A stretch of DNA of 64,000 bases. Origin: VRUE01 sp963816785 (GTDB taxonomy: Bacteria; Actinomycetota; Thermoleophilia; Solirubrobacterales; 70-9). The position numbers were made by a program, and so were the translations under genes. Below the pieces are notes generated by a model. The model made no database searches. It saw only the letters and a program-made list of their open reading frames with translations, and was not told the DNA's origin. This document shows, one piece after another, positions 18,372 to 27,443 of this stretch (position 1 is its first letter; each line of letters opens with the position of its first letter). The DNA lies in NCBI GenBank assembly GCA_963816785.1, contig CAWFLL010000002.1:1-64000 (forward strand), written 5' to 3'.

Positions 18372-19217
18372 ATGGCCGAAACCTCGACTATCAGCGAACA
18401 GCCCAGGGGGCTCCAGATGTTGCTTCCGGCCAAGGCGGAGAACGTTGCGGTGGTCCGGCACGCGCTCGCCGGCGTGGCCGAGGAGATCGGCATGGACGAA
18501 GCGGGCATCGCCGACCTCAAGACGGTGGTCACCGAGGCCTGCATGAACGTCGTTGCCCACGCCTACGCGGGAGAGCCCGGGCCGCTCTCGGTCGAGGCCA
18601 ACCCCGATTCCGACGGGCTGACGATTGTGGTCCGCGACCAGGGGAGGGGAATCAGGCCGCAGGCCGACGTCGACCAGCCCAGCCTGCGGCTCGGGCTGTC
18701 GCTGATCGCCGCGCTGTCAAGCAGCTTCGCGATCTCGGGTGGGCTCGATCGAGGCACCGAAGTCTCGATGCGGGTGCCCCTGCACGGCGGTGGCACCGAC
18801 AGCAGGGACGATTCGGTCGAGATCAGCGTCCCTTCAAGGCGCACGGAGGTGCTCGCCGATCGCCCCGAGCTGTTGGGCCCGGTGCTCGCCCGCATCGTCG
18901 GGGCGCTGGCCGCGCGGCGCGACCTCTCGGTCGACCGCATGTCCGACGCGGTTCTGGTCACCGACGCGATCGCAGCCGCCGCGCCGTCGCGCTTCACCGA
19001 TGGCCGGGTCAGGCTTGGCCTCGAGGACGAGGAGGGCGCGATCCAGCTCCGCCTCGGTCCGATGAAACCCGGGGCCGCGGATCAGATCCGCGAGGACCTC
19101 GAAGTGCCTGAGGTGGGCGGATCGCTCGAAGCCCTCGTCGACGAGCTCAGAGTCGAGAGCTCCGAGGACGGCGAGTACCTGCTGATCAGCTTTGCTGTTG
19201 CTGCTGTTGCTCCTTGA
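18372..19217 (+). CDS. anti-sigma factor kinase (RsbW-like) with a second, degenerate half
   Basis: 281 aa. Residues 15-140 are a GHKL ATPase of the RsbW/SpoIIAB type: N box VVTEACMNVVAHAYAG, G1 box VVRDQGRGI, then LRLGLSLIAALSSSF and RGTEVSMRV. It should hold the sigma factor inactive and phosphorylate the STAS partner. Residues about 155-275 look like a second copy of the fold without ATP motifs (AVLVTDAIAAAAPSRF, then LGLEDEEGAIQLRLGP). A small CCCC-AGC-GGGG hairpin (18353-18363) precedes the start. The 3' end overlaps the sigma gene antisense by 32 bp. Confidence 0.88.
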   Translation: MAETSTISEQPRGLQMLLPAKAENVAVVRHALAGVAEEIGMDEAGIADLKTVVTEACMNVVAHAYAGEPGPLSVEANPDSDGLTIVVRDQGRGIRPQADVDQPSLRLGLSLIAALSSSFAISGGLDRGTEVSMRVPLHGGGTDSRDDSVEISVPSRRTEVLADRPELLGPVLARIVGALAARRDLSVDRMSDAVLVTDAIAAAAPSRFTDGRVRLGLEDEEGAIQLRLGPMKPGAADQIREDLEVPEVGGSLEALVDELRVESSEDGEYLLISFAVAAVAP

Positions 19218-19998
19218 TCTGCTCCCGAATCCGGGTCAGGGCACGGCGCAGGATCCGTGAGACGTGCATCTGCGAGTGACCGACCCGCTCGGCGATCTGA
19301 GACTGCGTCATGTCATCGACGAACCGCATGCGCAGGACCAGTCGCTCCCGCTCGTCGAGGTAGGGGAGGGCCGAGTCCAGCGCGAGCCGGCCCTCGACCA
19401 GCTCGAAGCCCTCGTCGTCTCCGCCGATCCACTCCGACGGCGCCGCTTCGTCGGAGTCGTCGCCGCCGGCGGGCCGGTCGAGAGACAGGGGCCGGCGGTT
19501 GTGGTTTGCCTCGAGCACCTCGAGCACGTCGGTCATCTCCAGTTCGAGGCGATCGGCGATCTGCGCGACCGACGGGGAGCGCTGCAGCTCCTTCGTCAGC
19601 TCGGTGATCGCCTTGTCGACATCCGCCATCCGATCGTGCAGGCCCCGCGGCACCCGGACGGTCCAGACGCGATCGCGAAAGTGCCTTTTGAGCTCGCCGA
19701 GGATCGTCGGCGAGGCGAACGCGGTGAATGGGATCCCCCTGTCGGGGTCGAAGCGATCGACCGCGTTGAGGAGCCCGATGTTGGCGACCTGGAGGAGGTC
19801 GTCGAGGGACTCGCTCGCCCCCCGGTAGCGCAGCGCGAGCCGTTTCGCAAACGGCATGTTGCGCCGCACCAGCTCCTCCCGGGCCGCCTGGTCGCGGTTG
19901 CGGGCGAACCGGCGCCAGAGCACGCGTTCGCCGGCAAGCTGCTCTTCGGGCCCAGGGCCCGCCACCGCGGCTTCGTCTCTGTGGTGCTCCGCAACCAT
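19186..19998 (-). CDS. RNA polymerase sigma factor, SigB/SigF/SigG family
   Basis: 270-aa group 3 sigma factor. Region 2 reads NMPFAKRLALRYRGASESLDDLLQVANIGLL, region 3 includes VPRGLHDRMADVDKAI and SPSVAQIADRLEL, and region 4 reads LPYLDERERLVLRMRF then TQSQIAERVGHSQMHVSRIL. The start at 19998 (MVAEHHRDEAAVAG) is chosen because the longer open frame upstream lacks conservation and covers the promoter. The C terminus is a run of glutamines ending QQQQQQS, which overlaps the end of the anti-sigma gene on the other strand. It is the expected output of the partner-switching module. Confidence 0.93.
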   Translation of the reverse strand: MVAEHHRDEAAVAGPGPEEQLAGERVLWRRFARNRDQAAREELVRRNMPFAKRLALRYRGASESLDDLLQVANIGLLNAVDRFDPDRGIPFTAFASPTILGELKRHFRDRVWTVRVPRGLHDRMADVDKAITELTKELQRSPSVAQIADRLELEMTDVLEVLEANHNRRPLSLDRPAGGDDSDEAAPSEWIGGDDEGFELVEGRLALDSALPYLDERERLVLRMRFVDDMTQSQIAERVGHSQMHVSRILRRALTRIREQIKEQQQQQQS

Positions 19999-20085
19999 TG
20001 CACTCGATCCGATCGCCGCCCTGGAGCCTCGCTCAGGCCGTGCAGCGGTTCCCCTCAACCGTAGCCATACCGATTTTCCGACAGC

Positions 20086-20110
20086 TACCCGCCGGCCGCT
20101 GCCGGCAAAC
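20086..20110 (-). promoter_or_regulatory. SigB/SigF-type promoter before the sigma gene
   Basis: On the minus strand GTTT (20110-20107), 16-bp spacer, GGGTA (20090-20086), facing the sigma gene whose ATG is at 19998. The spacer is identical in length to the match before the anti-sigma gene. It suggests the sigma factor drives its own gene, as in other SigB/SigF systems. Confidence 0.6.
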
Positions 20111-20119
20111 CGTCCTTCG

Positions 20120-20144
20120 GTTGCGATCGTGGGCTCGGCGGGTA
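20120..20144 (+). promoter_or_regulatory. SigB/SigF-type promoter before superoxide dismutase
   Basis: GTTG (20120-20123), 16-bp spacer, GGGTA (20140-20144), one base from the motif seen at 18277 and 20107. It faces the superoxide dismutase gene, whose ATG is at 20207 with GAGGAG as ribosome site. It would place an oxidative-stress gene in the sigma factor regulon. Confidence 0.5.
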
Positions 20145-20206
20145 GCCCGATCCCGGCGCCGGTTAGGCTGCGGCGCAACCGCCAATCCGATCAAGAGGAG
20201 TTCCAG

Positions 20207-20808
<602 letters not shown>

Positions 20809-20830
20809 GCGCGAGGCCGTGGAATAGGAA

Positions 20831-22512
20831 CTAGGCGGCCCGGGAGGCCGGAGCCGGCCGCGCGGCCTGGGGCAGGCGACGCGGCTCGGTTCCGTCCTTC
20901 TGCGGCACCAGGGACATCGCGTGCTCGGCCTTCGCGGTGATCGTCAGGCTCGGGTTGACGCCAGGGTTGGCCGGGATCGAGGAGCCGTCGGTGACCAACA
21001 GGTTCTCGTAGCCGAAGACGCGGTTGCCGGCGTCGACCACACCGCTCTGGCGGTCGGCGCCGATCACCGCCCCGCCCAGAATGTGGGCGGTGGTGGGGAC
21101 GTTCTGGATCGACTCGGTGATCGCGCTCTGGGGGATCCCCCGGTCCGCTTCGCGAACCAGCGGGCCACCTGAGCGGCGGCCGGCAGGTAGATCGGGTTGG
21201 GGCGATTCGGGTCCTGCTCGGTCTGCAACCGCACCCCCCGTCCGAGGAGCTTTCGCCTCGGCCGCAGGTGCATCGCCGCGTCGACCGTCTGCATCACCAG
21301 CAGGATCACGGTGCGCCGCGACCACCGGTACGGGATCCGCATCCGCAACGCCTGCAGTGGGTGCCGCAGCATCGCGGCCACCCACTTCAGCGGCCGGGTC
21401 AGCCTGGTGCCGGGGCCCGCCATCGCTGTGAAGATGCCGCTCATCGCGTCGCCGGCCTCGCCGTAGGTGACGACCTCGATGTGGGTGTCGGGATCCGGGT
21501 AGATGCTGGAGGTGATGGCCACCGATCGGCTGAAGTCGTGCGCGTCGTCGCGCGCGGTCACCGACTGGATCGACTCTGAGTTGGTGCGGACGACGTCGCC
21601 GATCCGCTCGGAGAGGCGCGGCAGGGCGCCGCTGTGCCTGCAGTTGGCGAGGAGGTTGTTGGTGCCGAGGGCGCCGGCGGCGACGACGACCCCACCCGCG
21701 GTCAGGGTGCGGGGCATCCTCCGCACCCAGGCGCCCGAGCGCTCCGTGGTCACCCGGTAGCCGTCGGAGCCGTCGGCGGCGCCGAACGGGCCGATCTCGG
21801 TCACCTGGCGTTCGGGCTGGATCTCGACGCCGAGCTTCTCGGCGAACCAGAGGTAGTTCTTGACCAGGGTGTTCTTGGCGCCGTGGCGGCAGCCGACCAT
21901 GCAGCTGCCGCACCGCGTGCAGCCGGTCCGTGCCGGCCCCTCGCCTTCGAAGTAGGGATCGGGGACCTCATGCCCCGGCTGGTCGAGGAAGACCCCGACG
22001 CGGGTGTTCTGGAAGGTCTCGCCGACGCCGATCTCCTCCCCGTATTCCTTCAGCAGCTTGTCGGCCGGGCCCATTCCCTCGTACTCGGTGACCCCGAGCA
22101 TCCGTTCCGCCGTCTCGTAGTGGGGGTCGAGCTCGGCCTCCCAATCGCCGAGATCGGCCCACTGGAGGTCCTCGAAGAACGCCGGCCTTGCCCGGTAGAG
22201 CGTGTTTGCGTAGCCGAGGCTGCCGCCGCCGACACCGCTGCCGGAGACGACGAGCACGTCCTTGAAGAACGTGAGGCGGAGGACGCCGCGCATGCCCAGC
22301 CGCGGCGCCCAGAAGTAGCGTCGCGGTTCGCGCAGCGAGGACTCCGCGAAGTCCTCGTCGCGAAACCTGCTCCCGCACTCGAGCACGCAGACGGAATAAC
22401 CCTTTTCCGCCAGCCGCAGCGCTGCCACCGACCCTCCGAAGCCCGAACCAACTACCAACCAGTCGAAATCAAATTCCGCCCGCGTGCTCTGCTCCCGCTC
22501 GCTCGCGCTCAT
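20831..22512 (-). CDS. GMC family (cholesterol oxidase-like) FAD oxidoreductase, frameshifted
   Basis: About 560-aa FAD-dependent oxidoreductase. The N-terminal Rossmann motif is FDWLVVGSGFGGSVAALRLA; a cysteine-rich segment CTRCGSCMVGCRHGAKNTL is present; the C terminus has PTTAHILGGAVIG and LLVTDGSSIPANPGVNPSLT, the GMC active-site block. A frame change occurs near 21150. The start MSASEREQSTRAEFDFDW at 22512 lies in repeat copy B, giving it an N terminus nearly identical to LigA. A longer upstream frame runs antisense to rubredoxin and is rejected. It resembles cholesterol/sterol oxidases; the substrate is unknown. Confidence 0.88.
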
Positions 22513-22561
22513 GATCCCCGGAAATCTCGCTCGGTCGACTCCCGCGTCCGCCGCGGGCGGG
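22471..22561 (-). repeat. 90-bp dispersed repeat, copy B, carrying the GMC oxidoreductase start
   Basis: 91 bp, inverse copy of 5270-5359. It contains the same GC hairpin, the GGGGATCATGAG core and the GCGGGCGGAATTT end. The internal ATG (22512) encodes MSASEREQSTRAEF; codon differences from copy A are one silent (AGC/AGT) and one Lys/Thr change. It lies between the rubredoxin stop and the flavoprotein body. Confidence 0.8.
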
Positions 22562-22573
22562 TTGCGCGAGCTC

Positions 22574-22771
22574 CTATGCCTCTCCGGGCTCGAGGGGGCG
22601 GAAGTCGCTGGTGCGCGCTCCGCAGACGGGGCAGAACCAGTCCTTGGGAATCTCCTCGAACGGGGTGCCGGGCGGGATTCCTCCGTCCGGATCGCCATTC
22701 TCGGGGTCGTAGATGAACCCGCAGCTCTCGCAGATCCAGAGGGTCGCTTCAGTCGTCGCGGTCATGCTCAA
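22574..22771 (-). CDS. rubredoxin
   Basis: 65-aa rubredoxin, a one-iron electron carrier. The two iron-binding loops are CESCGFIYDPENGDPDGG and WFCPVCGARTSDF, giving four Cys ligands in the CxxC-CxxC pattern. It is upstream of the GMC oxidoreductase on the same strand (61 bp gap, filled by repeat copy B), so it could pass electrons to or from it. The second Met may be the true start. Confidence 0.93.
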   Translation of the reverse strand: MSMTATTEATLWICESCGFIYDPENGDPDGGIPPGTPFEEIPKDWFCPVCGARTSDFRPLEPGEA

Positions 22772-22783
22772 AGCTTACGCGAC

Positions 22784-23344
22784 TCAGTTGTCGAAGCTGA
22801 CCGAGACGGGCTCCCGCTCCGCGTCGTCGATCTCGAAGAACTCGCGCTCGGCGAAGCCGCCCTGATTGGCGATGATCGAGGCTGGGAACTGCTGGATCGC
22901 GGTGTTGTAGGACTGCACGTTGGAGTTGTAGATCCGGCGCGAGGCCTGGATTTCGTCCTCCAGCTCGGAGAGGTTGCGGCTGAGCTGCTGGAAGTTCTCG
23001 GTCGCCCGCAGCTGCGGATAGTTCTCGGCCACCGCGCGGAGGTCGGTCAGGGCACCGGTCAGCTGCTGCTCGGCTTTGGCGGTATCGCCGACGCTCCTTG
23101 CAGACATCGCCTCGGCACGCGCTTTGGTCGCCTTCTCGAAGACCTCGCTCTCGTGCGTGGCGTAGCCCTTCACGGTCTCGACCAGGTTGGGCACCAGGTC
23201 GTGGCGGCGTTTCAGCTGCACGTCGATGCCGCTCCAGGACTCATCGACCCGGTTGCGCGCCCCGATCAGCGAGTTGCGCTTCCCGATGTAGTAGAGGACC
23301 GCGATGACGATGATCGCGACCACGACGATGATTGCAATGGTCAT
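22784..23344 (-). CDS. LemA family protein
   Basis: 186-aa LemA-like protein. An N-terminal membrane helix (AIIVVVAIIVIAVLYYIG) is followed by helical segments with the family motifs LIGARNRVDESWSGIDVQLKRR and LVPNLVETVKGYATHESEVF, and the later YNTAIQQFPASIIANQGGF. LemA proteins are membrane anchored with a cytosolic or outer helical bundle; function is unknown. It is directly upstream of the rubredoxin gene (12 bp) and divergent from an unknown gene. Confidence 0.92.
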   Translation of the reverse strand: MTIAIIVVVAIIVIAVLYYIGKRNSLIGARNRVDESWSGIDVQLKRRHDLVPNLVETVKGYATHESEVFEKATKARAEAMSARSVGDTAKAEQQLTGALTDLRAVAENYPQLRATENFQQLSRNLSELEDEIQASRRIYNSNVQSYNTAIQQFPASIIANQGGFAEREFFEIDDAEREPVSVSFDN

Positions 23345-23404
23345 GGCGCAATCCTACTTCCTGCCCGCCCTCCGGCAAGCGGCGGCCCCAAATAGGATCG
23401 AACG

Positions 23405-24076
23405 ATGAGCGCCAAGGGCGAAGCTGATGAGTGGGCCGGGCTGGTCCGCCGCTACGGGGAGCGCAACGGCCTCACCTACGAGCCGGTCGGGGGAATCAAT
23501 CCGAAAGACGGGCCGGTCGCGCTCTGCGTCGGCGGCACCAACCGTCTCACCGGCCAGCTCTCCGAGGGGTTCTGGGGCTCCTCCTGCGACGCCGACGAGC
23601 GGGAGGCCGGGGGGCTGTTCGGCAAGGCGGTACTGCCGGGCGCGATCCTGGCCAAGGCTCACATGCCGGACCTCGCCGAGGTCGTCCCGGCGTTCAACAT
23701 CGAGTCGATCGAGGGACACGAGGTCGTCACGCAGCGGTTCGCGCGCAGGGTCGAGTTCGAGTCGCTCGATTTCAACAGGCGCTACCTCGCCACGGTGCCG
23801 AAGGAATACGACCCGGTCGCCCTGCGCGAGCTGTTCGGCCCCGGCTTCCTCGCCTGGGCGACGACGATGACCGGTGAGATCGACTTCGGCATCAACGACC
23901 GCCAGCTCTGGTTCATGTGGCGGCTGCGCGAGCGCAGCGAGGCGGAGCTGAAGGAGGCGCTGAAGAACGCGGGGCAGCTCTTCCGACGCCTCCAGGGCGA
24001 GATGGACGAGAGCGGCATCCACACCTACCCGCCCGGCCCCTGGCACGCGGGGCTGGAGCCGTTCCCGCAGGCCTAG
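23405..24076 (+). CDS. conserved-looking unknown protein next to lemA
   Basis: 223 aa, not recognised as a named family. It has no signal peptide or membrane helix. The middle part, with RRVEFESLDFNRRYLATVPKEYDPVALREL, recalls the DUF3137 domain that often accompanies LemA, but I cannot confirm that. TAGGAT (23393-23398) ends six bases before the ATG, a likely leaderless promoter. The stop overlaps the convergent glycosyltransferase gene by 4 bp. The clean codon pattern over the whole length supports a real gene. Confidence 0.75.
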   Translation: MSAKGEADEWAGLVRRYGERNGLTYEPVGGINPKDGPVALCVGGTNRLTGQLSEGFWGSSCDADEREAGGLFGKAVLPGAILAKAHMPDLAEVVPAFNIESIEGHEVVTQRFARRVEFESLDFNRRYLATVPKEYDPVALRELFGPGFLAWATTMTGEIDFGINDRQLWFMWRLRERSEAELKEALKNAGQLFRRLQGEMDESGIHTYPPGPWHAGLEPFPQA

Positions 24077-25227
24077 CCAATGCGTCGCCTGGCGCGCCAG
24101 AGTGCCGAGCGCCACCGTGGGCGGCGCGGCGTCGACCCCAGCGCCTCGCCGAGCGCCGAGGAGGCGGCCTCGAGGCTGTTGTGCGCTTCCACGAGCTGCC
24201 TCAAGACCCGGAGCTCGTCCTCTTCGAGGGCGAGGGCCTGATCCAAGAGCTGGCCGACGTCCTCCGTCAACCGTGGCTGCCCGAACGGGTCCCGCGCCGC
24301 CTCCTCATACGTCTCCGGCCGCAGGACGATGCCCGCAGGTCGCCCCTCGTCGGCGAACTTGGCGACCACCACCCGTCTGCCGAGCGCAGCCGCCTCGAGC
24401 GTGGTCAGTCCCTGGGCGACGACCAGGTCGGCGGCTGCCAGCCTGGCGATCGGATCCGGGGGCGCCGCCTCGATCTCCCATGAGCCCCGAGGCAGGTTGC
24501 GCTCACAATGCGCCGCGATCTCTCCCCGCGAGGGACCCTCGCCGGCGATCCTCAGGTGGGTCTCGGATCGGCCGGCGGCGAGAGCCGCCCCCGTCAGCCC
24601 CACGGCCAGCCGCAAGACCGCCAGCTTCTCCGGAGAGAACCGGGTCAGCGCCAGGATCTCCTCCGGCTCCCCGCCGGCCGCCGTGAAGGGCCGGGCGGGT
24701 ATGGGGATCGCCGCCGGAAGGACGCGCAGGCGATCGGCCGGAAGCCCGAACGAATCCTCGAACCGCCGCCGATGCGTCTCGCCGCAAACCAGGACCACCG
24801 CGCCCCGCTCGCGCAGCGCATGATCGATCGGCGCTCGGGCATGCTCGAGGATCTCGGGCCCGAACCAACGCGCGAGCCCGTCCGGCGCCTGGTGCACCAT
24901 CAGCGCCGCCAGCCCGCACGCCTCGAGTGCCGGCCCGAAGGCGCCCATCACCTCATGGTCCCAGTGCACCACGGCCGCGTCATGGCGGGCGGCGACATCG
25001 ATCGTGCGGCGCCAGCCGGTGGCGGGTTCCTCGCTCCACTCGGTCGGGAGCACTTCGATGCCGGCGGCCCGGGCGGGCTCAGCGGCGGGTCCTTCCGGCG
25101 CGAGGATCGTCGCCCGCCCACCAGCCTCGACATGGCGGGAGAGGATGTTGACCCACTGGCCCGCCGAGCCGCCGGGAACCAGGTTGTGCAGCAGGCAGCA
25201 GACTCTCTCGACCCCGAGCTCGCTCAT
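24073..25227 (-). CDS. GT-B fold glycosyltransferase (family 4-like)
   Basis: About 384-aa glycosyltransferase. The N-terminal part starts MSELGVERVCCLLHNLVPGG with the donor/acceptor-fold GGSAGQWVNILSRH; the C-terminal half has ALTRFSPEKLAVLRLAVGL and AAADLVVAQGLTTLEAAALGRRVVV, the nucleotide-sugar-binding region of GT4-type enzymes. The start at 25227 is preferred over one at 25251, which would overlap the divergent acyltransferase start. Together with the hexapeptide acyltransferase it suggests modification of a surface polysaccharide or glycolipid. Confidence 0.8.
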   Translation of the reverse strand: MSELGVERVCCLLHNLVPGGSAGQWVNILSRHVEAGGRATILAPEGPAAEPARAAGIEVLPTEWSEEPATGWRRTIDVAARHDAAVVHWDHEVMGAFGPALEACGLAALMVHQAPDGLARWFGPEILEHARAPIDHALRERGAVVLVCGETHRRRFEDSFGLPADRLRVLPAAIPIPARPFTAAGGEPEEILALTRFSPEKLAVLRLAVGLTGAALAAGRSETHLRIAGEGPSRGEIAAHCERNLPRGSWEIEAAPPDPIARLAAADLVVAQGLTTLEAAALGRRVVVAKFADEGRPAGIVLRPETYEEAARDPFGQPRLTEDVGQLLDQALALEEDELRVLRQLVEAHNSLEAASSALGEALGSTPRRPRWRSALWRARRRIG

Positions 25228-25249
25228 CCGCTGGGATACTCGCAGCCCC

Positions 25250-25951
25250 ATGTCACCGTTGAGCCCCTCCGCAATAGCTCCAAATCTGCTCGTCGGGGAG
25301 GGCGTCAGCATCGCCGAGGATGTGTCGATCGGCGCCAACGTCGTTGTCCACGACGGTGTCCGGGTCGGAGCGGGGGCGAAGCTCGAGCACGGCGTCGTGC
25401 TGGGCAGGGTGGCGCCGCCCTCAGCCAGCTCGCCGCGGCCTCCCGCCGCCTCCAGCCCGACCACGATCGAGGCGGGGGCGTTGATCTGCCCCTTCGCGAT
25501 CGTCCACGCCGGTGCCGACGTCGGCTCGCGGGCGCTCGTGGGGGATCATGCGGCCGTTCGCGAGGGAGCGAGGATCGGTGCCGACGCTGCCGTCGGTTTC
25601 GGTTCCGTGGTCAACCCCGAAGCGGTGCTCGGTGATCGCGCCAGGATCCAGGCTCATTGTGTGATCGGCCCGAAGGTCGTTGTCGAGGAGGACGTCTTCC
25701 TCGGCCCGGGGGTGATCGTGCTCACCGGCATCCTGATGAGCTCCCCGGAGCGGAGGCCGGCGCCGTTGCTCCGCCGCGGCTGTCAGATCGGCGCCGGAGC
25801 AAAGATCCTGCCGGGAGTCGAGATCGGCGAAGGCGCGGTCGTCGGCGCCGGATCCGTGGTCTCCGCCGATGTTGCGCCGGGCGTCGTTGTGCGCGGCGTC
25901 CCGGCTCGGCCGAGCGGCCAGCAGTTGGCCGATCGAGCTCAGCTCGGGTAG
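25250..25951 (+). CDS. left-handed beta-helix (hexapeptide repeat) acyltransferase
   Basis: 233-aa protein made almost entirely of hexapeptide repeats ([LIV]Gxxxx), such as IAEDVSIGANVVVHDGVRVG and ILPGVEIGEGAVVGAGSVVS. These fold as a left-handed beta-helix in trimeric acetyl- or acyltransferases acting on sugars. GATACT (25235-25240) lies nine bases before the ATG, suggesting a leaderless or near-leaderless transcript. It is divergent from the glycosyltransferase, which likely shares its pathway. The 3' end overlaps the Nudix gene by 13 bp. Confidence 0.87.
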   Translation: MSPLSPSAIAPNLLVGEGVSIAEDVSIGANVVVHDGVRVGAGAKLEHGVVLGRVAPPSASSPRPPAASSPTTIEAGALICPFAIVHAGADVGSRALVGDHAAVREGARIGADAAVGFGSVVNPEAVLGDRARIQAHCVIGPKVVVEEDVFLGPGVIVLTGILMSSPERRPAPLLRRGCQIGAGAKILPGVEIGEGAVVGAGSVVSADVAPGVVVRGVPARPSGQQLADRAQLG

Positions 25952-26580
25952 TCGGGGTCGCCGGGGAGGACGACCCGGTGTTCCTCGCGCGTGCCGATCA
26001 CCTTTGGCAGGACCGGCTCGACGGTTGCGTCCCTGTGTGCCTCGATCGCCTCGGCGGCGGTGCCGAAGGGGAGCAGGGATTGCAGCTGGCTGACCGTCGG
26101 GAAGGCCAGCGCCATCTCACCTGCGGCCTGCGCCTCGAGCGCGGCGCCGGGCGCGTACCAGCCCGCCTCGGTGGTCTCGATGCCGTCGGGCTGCAGTGGC
26201 GCGTGGGCGGGGGCGAGGGCGAGGAAGAACCAGGCGTCGAAGCGCCGCGAGATGACCTCGGGCGTGATCCAGCGCGAGAACAGCACCAGCTCGGCGGCGG
26301 CGGGCAGCTCGATCCCGGCCTCCTCGGCCAGCTCGCGGGCCGCGCAGGCGCGGTGACCCGCCTCGCTCTCTCCGTCCTCTGGGTCCACGGCCCCGCCCGG
26401 GAACACCCAGACGCCGGGCATGAACTTGGCCTCCTCGGTGCGCTTCAGCAGGAGGACCTCGAGCCCTCGATCGGAGTGTCTTCCGCCGCCGCGCAGTAGC
26501 ACCACCGAGGCCGCGGGACGCGGGGTGGACGGCTCGCCCAGGTTTGGCCGCTCGGCCGGCCCGCGTCGTCGGGGGGTCAC
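25939..26580 (-). CDS. Nudix hydrolase
   Basis: 213-aa Nudix protein. The Nudix box reads GGAVDPEDGESEAGHRACAA followed by RELAEEAGIE, i.e. a slightly expanded box of the NUDT7/NUDT8 or CoA-diphosphatase-like type with the REXXEEXG core intact. FPGGAVD precedes it. It cleaves a nucleoside diphosphate linked to another moiety; the substrate is not determinable. Long basic N terminus, no membrane segment. Confidence 0.88.
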   Translation of the reverse strand: MTPRRRGPAERPNLGEPSTPRPAASVVLLRGGGRHSDRGLEVLLLKRTEEAKFMPGVWVFPGGAVDPEDGESEAGHRACAARELAEEAGIELPAAAELVLFSRWITPEVISRRFDAWFFLALAPAHAPLQPDGIETTEAGWYAPGAALEAQAAGEMALAFPTVSQLQSLLPFGTAAEAIEAHRDATVEPVLPKVIGTREEHRVVLPGDPDYPS

Positions 26581-26646
26581 GGCTTCAGCCTATCTTTCAT
26601 CCCTTCCTAACACAGATCGGTGTCACATCTGATTTAGTGGAGGGCG

Positions 26647-27432
26647 GTGTCGCGGGGACGCACTATCGCGCTGGTGGTGGCCGCCTGCGTCGTGGTGGGC
26701 GCGTTCCTCGCCTGGCGTGTTTTCCCGCGCGACGACACCTCGAGGGCGACGGTGGGGGACGCCGTGGCGAAGTTCCGAGAAGGCGGCGCCGGCGCCGGTG
26801 GCGGCGAGGGCGCCTTGTTCGAACGCAGGCCTGGCGTCTACCGGTACTCGACGCGCGGGAGCGAGTCCGCCGACACCGGCCTGATCAGCGCCACGCACGA
26901 CTACGACGGGATCTCGACGATGACGATCAGCCCGGCGGGGTGCGGCGTCGTCGAGCGTTGGCAGGTGCTGGGCGGCCGCTGGTCCGAGTTCACCTCGTGC
27001 CCGACGAAGGGCGACTTCTTCGAACTGAAGGGCTTCGTCGATTACCACGAATTCTTCGGCGACAGTCGCGAATCGTCCTACACCTGCACGGGGGACGCGG
27101 CATCCAAGCGCTCGGCCCGCCAGGTGGGGAAAACCTTCCGCGGGCGCTGTGAATCGAAGGACGGGAACACCGCGACGAGCATGTCCCTGGTCAAGGCGAT
27201 CGAGAAGATCGACGTCGGCGACAATTCATACGACGCGGTCCACACCACGACCGACGTGCGCCTCGACGGGAACGTCACCGGCACGGCGAAGCGTGGCGAT
27301 TGGCGCCGCCGCTCCGACGGGCTGCTGTTGCGGCGCGTCAGCAGCAGCGACGCGAAGATGAGCGGCTCGATCGACGCCGACTACAGCGAGAACTACACGA
27401 TCCAGCTGCTCTCGGTCAATCCGCGGCAGTAG
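26647..27432 (+). CDS. membrane-anchored unknown protein
   Basis: 261 aa. Starts at GTG 26647 behind GTGGAGGG. Residues 6-24 form a membrane anchor (TIALVVAACVVVGAFLAWRVF). The rest is a soluble beta-rich domain with YSTRGSESADTG, several WxxxGG and CxxKDGNT segments and four cysteines that could form disulfides outside the membrane. No family recognised. It lies divergent from the Nudix gene and convergent with bioA. Confidence 0.7.
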   Translation: MSRGRTIALVVAACVVVGAFLAWRVFPRDDTSRATVGDAVAKFREGGAGAGGGEGALFERRPGVYRYSTRGSESADTGLISATHDYDGISTMTISPAGCGVVERWQVLGGRWSEFTSCPTKGDFFELKGFVDYHEFFGDSRESSYTCTGDAASKRSARQVGKTFRGRCESKDGNTATSMSLVKAIEKIDVGDNSYDAVHTTTDVRLDGNVTGTAKRGDWRRRSDGLLLRRVSSSDAKMSGSIDADYSENYTIQLLSVNPRQ

Positions 27433-27443
27433 CCCTCGCTTGA

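Noticed and set aside
19202..19217. Poly-CAG/CTG run as a microsatellite artefact outside genes
   Set aside because: It is inside both the sigma and anti-sigma reading frames and makes a plausible C terminus in each.
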